55,742 nucleotides of DNA, from positions 1-55,742 of the forward strand of contig CALVZA010000014.1 in NCBI GenBank assembly GCA_944372415.1, read 5' to 3'. This document shows, one piece after another, positions 37,022 through 44,028 of this stretch. The notes below the pieces were generated by a model. It was not told the DNA's origin. It saw only the letters and a program-made list of their open reading frames with translations, and did no database searches. How positions within the stretch are numbered: the first letter of the stretch is position 1; every line of letters begins with the position of its first letter. The position numbers were made by a program, and so were the translations under genes. The DNA comes from an uncultured Bacilli bacterium (GTDB lineage: Bacteria > Bacillota_I > Bacilli_A > RF39 > UBA660).

Positions 37022-37375
37022 CTATTCAACACATACACTACTATTAGTTCCAGCTAAATCTAAAAGAAAATTCAATAATACAGGCAAGAAAAATAAAATA
37101 ATAGCATACATAAATCTTTTTAATAATTTTTGAAAAGCTTTTTTAACATCTTTTTCATCTTTAGCAGTAACAGCCTTTATGAAATCATAAGAGCTTAATC
37201 CTATGACTAATAAAGGAACAACAACCTTTAAAAAATTAAAAATATTTTGCAAATCAGTTTTCAAATCTCCCCAACTATCACAACTTAAACCATCAGCAAA
37301 AACTATAGTTTTAAAGCCAAATAAAACTAAATATATGTACAAAAATATATATATAATTTTTTTATTCTTCTTCAT
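37022..37375 (-). CDS. VirB2/TrbC-like small membrane protein (paralogue A)
   Basis: The 117-residue protein has a signal peptide (cleavage after about residue 27, VFA-DG), then two helices separated by a short charged loop: LKVVVPLLVIGLSSYDFIKA then KLLKRFMYAIILFFLP. This is the VirB2 pilin pattern. The motif V-x-P-L-L-V-I-G-x4-D-x2-K-A-V is shared with two other proteins here (37463 and 41297 genes). Unlike those two it ends in a single Cys (SSVCVE). It opens the transcript that runs through virB6 to virD4. Confidence 0.75.
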   Translation of the reverse strand: MKKNKKIIYIFLYIYLVLFGFKTIVFADGLSCDSWGDLKTDLQNIFNFLKVVVPLLVIGLSSYDFIKAVTAKDEKDVKKAFQKLLKRFMYAIILFFLPVLLNFLLDLAGTNSSVCVE

Positions 37376-37400
37376 TAAATTTCCTCATTCTAAAATTAGT

Positions 37401-37440
37401 ATTATACACATAAAGTATAACACAAAAAAAAACAACAGTA
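37401..37440 (-). promoter_or_regulatory. Promoter region of the virB6-virB4-virD4 transcript
   Basis: Two overlapping candidates lie between a terminator and the start of the VirB2-like gene: TTTACT-17-TATACT and a perfect TATAAT (37401-37406) without a good -35. Transcription of the downstream T4SS block most likely starts here. Confidence 0.4.
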
Positions 37441-37450
37441 AAGTTGTTTT
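37424..37450 (-). terminator. Terminator of the monocistronic VirB2-like gene
   Basis: On the minus strand AAAACAAC/GTTGTTTT (8 bp, 6-base loop) is followed by a long run of T. It separates the 37463-37816 gene from the T4SS transcript. Confidence 0.8.
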
Positions 37451-37462
37451 ATAAGTAAAAAA

Positions 37463-37816
37463 TTATCTACAATTACTTGGATGTAAAAAACATTCTTCAC
37501 AAACAGAGAACCCTGCTGCATCTTTATTAGAATTATAATCATTAACTAATCCAAATACCCATAATATTATATTCGGAATTAAGAAAATAACTATACCAGC
37601 GATAACTCTATAAATTAATCTCTTAGTTTGTTTCTTAATTTCATCTTCTTTTTCTGCAATTACTGCTTTACCAAAATCAAACATACCTAATGCAATAATT
37701 AGCAAAGGAATTGCTATTTTAAACACTAATAAAACATATCCTATTATTTGAATAACGTCTTTCATATTAGTACAAAAAGATGAAATATCAACTGCACCAA
37801 AACTTAATAAACTCAT
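37463..37816 (-). CDS. VirB2-like pilin candidate (paralogue B), monocistronic
   Basis: This 117-residue protein has two membrane helices (about 24-45 and 69-91) and the shared motif A-I-P-L-L-I-I-A-x4-D-x2-K-A-V. No cleavable signal is obvious; the N-terminus SLLSFGAVDISSFCTNM is short. The C-terminus carries CEECFLHPSNC, a C-x2-C-x-L-x-P-S-N pattern also at the end of the 41297 gene product. It has its own near-consensus promoter and its own terminator, while its neighbours are in polycistronic units. This suggests it is made in larger amounts, as expected for the main pilin subunit. Confidence 0.75.
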   Translation of the reverse strand: MSLLSFGAVDISSFCTNMKDVIQIIGYVLLVFKIAIPLLIIALGMFDFGKAVIAEKEDEIKKQTKRLIYRVIAGIVIFLIPNIILWVFGLVNDYNSNKDAAGFSVCEECFLHPSNCR

Positions 37817-37840
37817 AATATACCTCTTCTCTCTACATAT

Positions 37841-37869
37841 ATTTTAAAAAATATAACTATATATGTCAA
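37841..37869 (-). promoter_or_regulatory. Strong promoter of the VirB2-like gene
   Basis: TTGACA, 17 bases and TAAAAT on the minus strand, directly between the TadZ-like gene and the VirB2-like gene. This is one mismatch from the full consensus. Confidence 0.75.
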
Positions 37870-37875
37870 TATTTT

Positions 37876-38910
37876 TTAATTCGATTTGGAAAATAAACCT
37901 TGTTTTTTTAAATTTTCTTCACATTTACTATAACCTAATTTAACTAATAACTTATCAACACTAACAACTCTATCTAAATTATCTCTAAAATTAGATACTA
38001 CACTAAATATCTTAACTTTACTTTCTACTTCAAACTCACTAACTTGTTTATCATCCATATTAGTTCTATTTAAAACAATCTTTTCGCCACTAAGCTCTTG
38101 AAATACTTTTCCATTTCTTTTAATTAACTTAGTTAGCTTAATAACACCAGGTTCTATTAAATATATAACATCTGTACAAAAATCTTTACTATCATAAGTA
38201 TTTAAATCTACAACAACAGCATCCACATCGTGATGTTCTTTTATTTTCTTTAACACTTCATCTTTAGAAGTACATGAATATATACTAGGAACATTAAAGA
38301 ATATAAAATCCTGCTTATTCATTTCAATACCTATTGCCTTATATTTAACATTTAACTGTTTTACCATTTGAACAGTAAGTGTAGTTGCTCCAGCATGACT
38401 AGTTAAATTAACAACACCTATAATTTTTTTATTACCATCATATTCACCAGGCAATATAAAATCTTCAAATGTAAATTCTTTTTCTTCATTATAACCATTT
38501 ATATCATCAATCTCTCGATTAATATCGTAAGTACTCTTACTAATTTGAAAACTAGCAACATCAGTATAACTCTTTGGATTATTAAATAGTTCCATAATTT
38601 CACTATAACTATTAGTAAAATTATATACTCCCAATGTAACCAAATCAGATATATATTCTTTATTATTACAAATATCATTTAAATATAATATTACTTTATT
38701 AGCATCTATATTACTAAATAACTTTTTTAAATTAGTATAATCATTATATTCTTTAATACTAGTTACATCTAAAATCATTTTATTAAAGAAAAAATTAGTA
38801 AACATACCAATTAATTCTTCAACAGAATAAACGCCATCAACACTTTTAATAATATCTATATTTAAATTACTTAATTCATTACGTTTTTCATTAGCAACAA
38901 TAACATTCAT
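37876..38910 (-). CDS. TadZ/CpaE-like ParA/MinD-family ATPase
   Basis: The 344 residues fall into an N-terminal receiver-like domain (about 1-140) and a ParA/MinD-type domain. The P-loop region is VVNLTSHAGATTLTVQMVKQ. It resembles the atypical Walker A of TadZ/CpaE (G-x-T-T) and lacks the usual Lys pair. AVVVDLNTYDSKDFC and VIYLIEPG follow in place of the second motif. TadZ/CpaE proteins place the pilus machinery at the pole, so a localisation role for this secretion or pilus system is a fair guess. The start is the Met after AAGGGG. The longer frame overlaps the neighbour without family support. Confidence 0.65.
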   Translation of the reverse strand: MNVIVANEKRNELSNLNIDIIKSVDGVYSVEELIGMFTNFFFNKMILDVTSIKEYNDYTNLKKLFSNIDANKVILYLNDICNNKEYISDLVTLGVYNFTNSYSEIMELFNNPKSYTDVASFQISKSTYDINREIDDINGYNEEKEFTFEDFILPGEYDGNKKIIGVVNLTSHAGATTLTVQMVKQLNVKYKAIGIEMNKQDFIFFNVPSIYSCTSKDEVLKKIKEHHDVDAVVVDLNTYDSKDFCTDVIYLIEPGVIKLTKLIKRNGKVFQELSGEKIVLNRTNMDDKQVSEFEVESKVKIFSVVSNFRDNLDRVVSVDKLLVKLGYSKCEENLKKQGLFSKSN

Positions 38911-38923
38911 ATTATCACGCCCC

Positions 38924-39403
38924 TTAACAAGTAGTTTCCTCATTTGGAAAATAAATAGATTCTGTCTCTCCCTTTATTCTAAATGTTGCAATATCACCAA
39001 CTACAGGTAAATCTATTTTAAAGAAAACAATTACCCTATAAAAATTTTTCTTCAAAGTTGTGGAATTATCTGTGCTATCTTTGCTAACACAATAATATGC
39101 TTTCCCATTAGGATCGGTACTTTCTGTTCCATCAAGATTATATCCAATGTACTCATAAGGATTATTATTATCTTTTTTAGGACACGTACCAGCGATTAAA
39201 TAACCAGTTTCTCTCAAATATGTTCCTATTTTTTTTCTAGAACAAGGATTATTTCCTTCATATTTGCTAACCAAATCCACTACATTATTTTTAACATTAA
39301 ATGCCTTTGCATAATTTATTGATATAGCTAAAAAAGAGGCAAAGAACACAATAAATGTTATTACCAACCCAAATAACCAAGTTCCTCCAATTGCCTCTCT
39401 CAT
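38924..39403 (-). CDS. TadE-like or pseudopilin-like small exported protein
   Basis: The 159-residue protein starts MREAIGGTWLFGLVITFIVF: a charged few residues and then a long N-terminal helix, like TadE/TadF and pseudopilins. The domain after it has four Cys and no enzymatic motif. The first residues M-(K/R)-E-A-x-G match the neighbouring 83-residue protein. A prepilin-peptidase site is not canonical, so processing by the PilD-like enzyme at 5.6 kb is only possible. Confidence 0.6.
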   Translation of the reverse strand: MREAIGGTWLFGLVITFIVFFASFLAISINYAKAFNVKNNVVDLVSKYEGNNPCSRKKIGTYLRETGYLIAGTCPKKDNNNPYEYIGYNLDGTESTDPNGKAYYCVSKDSTDNSTTLKKNFYRVIVFFKIDLPVVGDIATFRIKGETESIYFPNEETTC

Positions 39404-39435
39404 ATTTTTACCTCACTTTTTAAATAAATTAAACA

Positions 39436-39687
39436 CTATTCCGTAGCAGTAGCATCCTTATCATCACAAATCAAACCAGTTATTACATTTCCTTCATCAT
39501 TATAGTAACTACAAGACAAAGTGCCATCACCGTTAGACTTACAATTAAATGCTTGAGAACAATAAGTTTGCTTTTGCAAAGCTGTTTTTATACTTGGCCA
39601 AATCAATGTAGTAAACAATACTCCTACAGCAGCTATTGCAACTACTGCAACAGCAGTCATACTTAATTCTCCACTTGCTTCTTTCAT
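39436..39687 (-). CDS. Pilin-like small protein
   Basis: The 83-residue protein starts MKEASGELSMTAVAVVAIAA, with a long hydrophobic helix (about 10-29) after a short charged leader. About 45 residues with four Cys (YCSQAFNC, LSCSYY, LICDD) follow. This is the shape of a Flp- or type-IV-like pilin with a small head that may be held by disulphides. It is the first gene after a good promoter. No family was recognised. Confidence 0.6.
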   Translation of the reverse strand: MKEASGELSMTAVAVVAIAAVGVLFTTLIWPSIKTALQKQTYCSQAFNCKSNGDGTLSCSYYNDEGNVITGLICDDKDATATE

Positions 39688-39721
39688 TTATATATCCTAT
39701 CCTTTCTTATTATATATTTTT

Positions 39722-39749
39722 ATTATACCAATTTTATATTTAAATACAA
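39722..39749 (-). promoter_or_regulatory. Promoter of the Tad-like gene group
   Basis: TTGTAT, 16 bases and a perfect TATAAT on the minus strand, 34 bases ahead of the pilin-like ATG. An A/T-only hairpin with a T run at the end of the upstream membrane-protein gene (about 39748-39770) may be its terminator. Confidence 0.6.
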
Positions 39750-39766
39750 GAAAAAAATAACTTTTT

Positions 39767-41230
39767 TTAATCTAATTTTACAATTTTATTATATTTATAA
39801 ATATTAAATTCATCATCTTGATATATATTTTTAATTAATTTGTTATTTTCTAAAAAAATATTTAAATTATTATCTTTAGATATTAAAATATATTCTATAT
39901 TATATTTATCAAATATATCTATATAATTCTTCCCATTTATTTCCATAAACTCAGTAAAATAATCATATTTTTTATTAAATTCTATTGTATATAAATCTGC
40001 TCTACTATCAAACATACATTTAATATCATTAAATAACAAATAACTTCCATACTTATATTCATTATATATTCTTATATTTTTATAATCTAAATTATTTTTT
40101 ATATAATTAACTGCTTCAACTGGATAATTATCTAAAAAATTTTCTTTATTAAATTTATTATAAATATTATTAATACAAGGATACCAAATAAAACAAATAA
40201 TGCAACTACTAATAACTACTGTATAAAAATATTTGTAATTTTTTAATTTAATATTTTTTAATTTTTTTAAATCAATATATTTTACTAATACAAAACTACT
40301 TAATAAAACAAATAAAGTCTCATGCCTTCTAGAAGATAACATCATTATAGTTAATCCTAATAATAAGAAAATATCATTAAGTTTTAATTTTTTATTATGC
40401 AAAATAAACAAAATTATAAAAATATAAACAACTAATAATTTAGTACTCCATAATAATAAAGGTTGATGTTCTATTATATAATATTGAGATACTCCTCTTA
40501 AAGTATTAAATAAATAAGTATAAGGAATAAATTTTAATGGTGTAAGCAATCCCATTAATAAACAAATAATAAATGAAATTATAAGTAATTTAATATTATA
40601 TTTATCATAATAAAATTTAAGATTTAATTTTTTTTGTTTTATTATTTTTACAAATAAATATTCTACAAAGAAAGGTAAAAATAATAAAAATATAAAAGGC
40701 CATACAGCAACATGTAAATTAGCAATTAATAAAGAAATAATAGATAAATAAAATATATATTTTTTATTTTGAGTAACGTTTAATCTAGTAATATTATAAT
40801 AAAACATCATAATTAAACTATATGTAATTATATGTGCTCTACACATTGCATAATTTTTAATTAATATAATTGAAATAATCATTATTATAAAAGAAACTAA
40901 TTTACTATTACATAATTTTTTTAAACAATAATATTGAATAATACCAACAAACATGTAGGCTATTAAAGTAAAAATATATATGCCTTTATAAGAAAAATAT
41001 TTATATATAACAAATACTAATACATCAAATAACCAATGTGGATATGTATAACTTAAACTATTAATCCATGAATAATGATCTTTAAAATCAATGCCATATT
41101 TAAAAATATCTTTACCTATTTTAATCGAATAAAAAGTATCATTAGTAAAATTAATATCTAAAAAATTAACTATAACTAAAATAAAAGTTACTAATAATAA
41201 TATTATTATATAAAAATATTTCTTAGACAT
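39767..41230 (-). CDS. Polytopic membrane protein, GT-C glycosyltransferase-like
   Basis: About ten to eleven membrane helices (residues 5-350) precede a soluble C-terminal domain. The segment between helices 1 and 2 (TNDTFYSIKIGKDIFKYGID then YPHWLFDVL) has the early Asp and the aromatic-His layout seen in GT-C proteins that use lipid-linked sugars. The tail with NEYKYGSYLLFNDIKCMFDS and RADLY is typical of uncharacterised members. It sits between surface-protein genes and pilin-like genes, so it could glycosylate one of them; that is inference. Confidence 0.6.
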   Translation of the reverse strand: MSKKYFYIIILLLVTFILVIVNFLDINFTNDTFYSIKIGKDIFKYGIDFKDHYSWINSLSYTYPHWLFDVLVFVIYKYFSYKGIYIFTLIAYMFVGIIQYYCLKKLCNSKLVSFIIMIISIILIKNYAMCRAHIITYSLIMMFYYNITRLNVTQNKKYIFYLSIISLLIANLHVAVWPFIFLLFLPFFVEYLFVKIIKQKKLNLKFYYDKYNIKLLIISFIICLLMGLLTPLKFIPYTYLFNTLRGVSQYYIIEHQPLLLWSTKLLVVYIFIILFILHNKKLKLNDIFLLLGLTIMMLSSRRHETLFVLLSSFVLVKYIDLKKLKNIKLKNYKYFYTVVISSCIICFIWYPCINNIYNKFNKENFLDNYPVEAVNYIKNNLDYKNIRIYNEYKYGSYLLFNDIKCMFDSRADLYTIEFNKKYDYFTEFMEINGKNYIDIFDKYNIEYILISKDNNLNIFLENNKLIKNIYQDDEFNIYKYNKIVKLD

Positions 41231-41261
41231 ACTTCAATTTTCCTTTCAAAAATAATTATTT

Positions 41262-41286
41262 AAAAAAACTACATTTTTTAATGTAG
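41262..41286 (-). terminator. Terminator after the surface-protein operon
   Basis: On the minus strand CTACATT/AATGTAG (7 bp, 4-base loop) is followed by seven T. It closes the transcript of the 372- and 287-residue proteins. Confidence 0.85.
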
Positions 41287-41296
41287 AAATTTTAAA

Positions 41297-42160
41297 CTAA
41301 TCTTCACTTACACTACAACTAGTTGCATTAGACGGATCTAATAAACAAGAAACACAAGTTTTATACTTATCCTGTTCAATTAAATTTAACTTTTCACTTA
41401 AACCAAATACAGCATAAACCAAATTTGGAATAAAGAATACAAATAACCCAGCAAATAATCTAACTCCTAAAACTTTAAGTTGCTTATTTAAACTTTTCTC
41501 ATCTTTATCTATAACTGATTTAAATAAATCATATGTTCCAAAACCTATAATTAATAACGGAATGCATACCTTAGCAATCATTAAAAGATATCCAAAAAAA
41601 CGTAAAACCTTTTTCATAGAATTTTCATCACAAGGATTTTGTGCTACATACAAGTCTTCACAAGCAGTTTTATTTTTATTCCATTTACATGCATTCCTAG
41701 TACATTCTTCTTCTATTGTTATAGAATCACATGCCTTACCAGTAGCAACATCACTTCCCGCGCCACTTCCACCATTAGTTCCATTATCAGAAACAGTAGC
41801 ATTTTTCTTAGTAAAAGTTACATCTCCAGCAGATTCTCTATTATCATTATTACTTCTAGTCTGAACATGTGCTTGGCAACTATATGTTCCATTACGTAAA
41901 TCACTAGTAGATTTTCTTCCCGTTATTTTTTCTTTAGTATAATCTCCTGCATATAAAGTTATAGTAGTATTAATATTAGCACCAGTACATTCTAACCAAA
42001 CCCTTCTTATACCAGCAACTGAAGCTTCATAAGAATAAATTAATTCTTCAGTACTAGAATCCCATGTAGTACTTGAAGCTATAGCATGTACATCTACTTT
42101 ACAAAAGGTGAATATTATAAATATAAGTAAAAAACAAGATATCTTCTTATTCATACTCAT
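41297..42160 (-). CDS. Secreted domain fused to a VirB2-like membrane module (paralogue C)
   Basis: This 287-residue protein has a signal peptide (to VHA, about residue 26) and a small beta-rich domain with two Cys. A Gly/Ser linker and a Cys-rich stretch (CDSITIEEECTRNACKWN, spacing like a PSI-type knot) follow, then two helices with CIPLLIIGFGTYDLFKSV and LFAGLFVFFIPNLVYAVFG. The C-terminal CVSCLLDPSN matches paralogue B. It looks like a pilin-type module joined to an exposed domain, perhaps a tip or minor subunit. The Met at 42160 is chosen because AGGTGA lies at the right distance inside the end of the upstream gene. Confidence 0.68.
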   Translation of the reverse strand: MSMNKKISCFLLIFIIFTFCKVDVHAIASSTTWDSSTEELIYSYEASVAGIRRVWLECTGANINTTITLYAGDYTKEKITGRKSTSDLRNGTYSCQAHVQTRSNNDNRESAGDVTFTKKNATVSDNGTNGGSGAGSDVATGKACDSITIEEECTRNACKWNKNKTACEDLYVAQNPCDENSMKKVLRFFGYLLMIAKVCIPLLIIGFGTYDLFKSVIDKDEKSLNKQLKVLGVRLFAGLFVFFIPNLVYAVFGLSEKLNLIEQDKYKTCVSCLLDPSNATSCSVSED

Positions 42161-43265
42161 ATTTATCACCTGACTTGCTAGCAACAAACTTTTTATAAAT
42201 ATAATAAGCACCTGCTAATAACGATAATATAAGTATAATTATAAATAATATTTTAATAAAATTAGACTTTTTCTTAACTTTTATATCTATAGTATAAATA
42301 TTAGTAGAACCATCTTCTGCAGTAACAGTAACTTTTATAACACTTCCATCACTTATATTAGAATTTCCTTCAACAACTACTTTTGCTTTTTCATCTTCAA
42401 CTTCATATTTAATATCAAGTTCTTCTACACCATTATCAACGATTAAAGTATAATTGGTAATATTAGAATTAAAATTAATTTGATAATCTTTTATAGTTAA
42501 TGATTTTAACTTAGCATTATTAGATAATTTTTCATTTACTTTCTTTTTAACATTTATTCTATATTCACTTTTATTACCGTCAGTTCCAGTAACAGTAATT
42601 TTTATTATACTTCCATCAACAACATTAGTATTACCACTAATATCTACAGTACTAGTTTTATCCTCTGGAATAGCGCTAACATTAATTGTATTTACCATAG
42701 AATCAACATCAATATTATAATTATAAACATCACTAGAAAAATTTATAGTTCCACTAGATAAAGTTAAAGAAGCTAATTTTGTATTAGAAACTACCCGCTG
42801 TGTCGTAGTAGTTATTTTAGTTGTAGTCTTTGTAGTTACTCTTTTAGTAGTAGTTTTCTTTTTAGTAGTCGTAAAATATTGTGCTCCACTACTTGTTCTT
42901 TCACAGTCATAATAAACTACCATAGAACAATATCTAATCTCATCATTATTACATACTCTAGAATTATATTTTTCACAAGCACTATTATTTATTACTTCAA
43001 AATATGGAGAAGTATTACCATTAGTACATGTAACTTTATTATTAGTATAATACGTTATAATTGGATTATAATTTTCACATCTAACTTCCATACAATGACT
43101 AAAATAAGTAGATTTATCAGTTAATAAACTATTGTCTTGATACTTACTCGTACAAGTATAAACATTTGAGCCTGACCAAACTTCACTATTTCTATCAGTA
43201 GCATATACCATAGTAGGAAATAATAAAATACTTAAAACTATAAAACTTACTATTTTTTTATACAT
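42147..43265 (-). CDS. Surface protein with two cadherin-like beta-sandwich domains, membrane-anchored
   Basis: The signal peptide ends near VYA (residue 22). A Cys-rich domain (about 30-130, eight Cys) is followed by a Thr/Lys-rich stalk (KKKTTTKRVTTKTTTK and so on). Two tandem ~80-residue repeats each begin with L-x-S-L-T-x-S/K-D/G and end with I-x-V-T-x-E-D-G or I-T-V-T-G-T-D-G, the pattern of the Cadherin-like (PF12733-type) domain. A C-terminal helix (FIKILFIIILILSLLAGAYY) anchors it. Such modules are common in surface and adhesion proteins. It follows a terminator but shares the transcript with the VirB2-fused protein. Confidence 0.8.
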   Translation of the reverse strand: MYKKIVSFIVLSILLFPTMVYATDRNSEVWSGSNVYTCTSKYQDNSLLTDKSTYFSHCMEVRCENYNPIITYYTNNKVTCTNGNTSPYFEVINNSACEKYNSRVCNNDEIRYCSMVVYYDCERTSSGAQYFTTTKKKTTTKRVTTKTTTKITTTTQRVVSNTKLASLTLSSGTINFSSDVYNYNIDVDSMVNTINVSAIPEDKTSTVDISGNTNVVDGSIIKITVTGTDGNKSEYRINVKKKVNEKLSNNAKLKSLTIKDYQINFNSNITNYTLIVDNGVEELDIKYEVEDEKAKVVVEGNSNISDGSVIKVTVTAEDGSTNIYTIDIKVKKKSNFIKILFIIILILSLLAGAYYIYKKFVASKSGDKYEYE

Positions 43266-43280
43266 AATTTCAACTCCTAA

Positions 43281-43310
43281 AAAAGAAGATAAATATGATT
43301 ATCTCCTTCT
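43281..43310 (-). terminator. Terminator between the two surface-protein groups
   Basis: On the minus strand AGAAGGAGATAA/TTATCTTCTTTT form a 12-bp stem with two G-U pairs and a 6-base loop; the stem runs into the T run. A second AT-rich hairpin (TATCATATT/AATATGATA) lies just upstream at 43317-43341. Confidence 0.65.
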
Positions 43311-43360
43311 AACAACTATCATATTCTCTATAAATATGATAAACCATTTTAACAATAAAA

Positions 43361-44017
43361 TCAAATATTTTTAAATAAATTAAATTTTTTAACACATACC
43401 ATAAATATAGAAGATATTAAAGCTACAATTCCTAAAACTACAAAGTAAGTATTAACTCCAGTTTTTTCATTATCAACAGTAGAAGAACTACCATAATTTG
43501 AATTATTGTCATTATTATTTTGATTATTATTATTATTGTTTTGATTATCATTAACGACATTATTTAATCCATTATCAGTTTCAAGATTATTACCATTATT
43601 ACTATCAGTTGTACAAGTTACTTGATAATCAACACTCCAATAAGCATCTCCAGAATACTTTTTATTATTATCTTCCATATAATCAGCGGCACCACCAGGT
43701 CCAGAATTTTGATAGTTAATATATTTTTCCCCATTAGTACACTGTACAGTCTTTCTCAAAGCTTCTTCAAAATCAGAAGATACACCCATATAGTCTACAA
43801 CACATTTTGTACCATCACATTTTGAATAACCATATAAAGTTATAATCTCACTTCCAGATACTGGTATTTTATTATTTTTATTTTGTTCATAAGCTGATTT
43901 TAATTCATTAAAATTAGCATCGCCCTCAGCAGCTACTGAATTGGCAGCATTAACAATCAAGCTTATTGAAAATATGCAAAATACTACTGACAAAATAATT
44001 AATACTCTATTTTTCAT
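43361..44017 (-). CDS. Secreted, membrane-anchored Asn/Gln-rich surface protein
   Basis: The signal peptide ends near VNA (residue 24). A ~100-residue domain with four Cys follows, then a low-complexity Asn/Gln spacer (DNQNNNNNNQNNNDNNSNYG). The C-terminus is a small motif EKTGVN, a hydrophobic helix (TYFVVLGIVALISSIFMVCV) and Lys residues. That tail has the outline of a sorting signal but lacks the LPxTG core, so sortase anchoring is doubtful and a simple membrane anchor is more likely. SD AAGGAGG. It sits directly behind the large cadherin-like protein. Confidence 0.65.
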   Translation of the reverse strand: MKNRVLIILSVVFCIFSISLIVNAANSVAAEGDANFNELKSAYEQNKNNKIPVSGSEIITLYGYSKCDGTKCVVDYMGVSSDFEEALRKTVQCTNGEKYINYQNSGPGGAADYMEDNNKKYSGDAYWSVDYQVTCTTDSNNGNNLETDNGLNNVVNDNQNNNNNNQNNNDNNSNYGSSSTVDNEKTGVNTYFVVLGIVALISSIFMVCVKKFNLFKNI

Positions 44018-44028
44018 ACAATACCTCC

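Noticed and set aside
37876-38910. Active ParA partition ATPase.
   Set aside because: The P-loop lacks the Lys residues of ParA/MinD and no ParB or centromere-like repeats are near; TadZ/CpaE-like fits better.
41562-41899. Plus-strand open frames of about 90-100 codons opposite the VirB2-fused gene, and similar ones inside ribosomal genes.
   Set aside because: They lie wholly inside well-supported minus-strand genes, lack SDs and have no family-like features.
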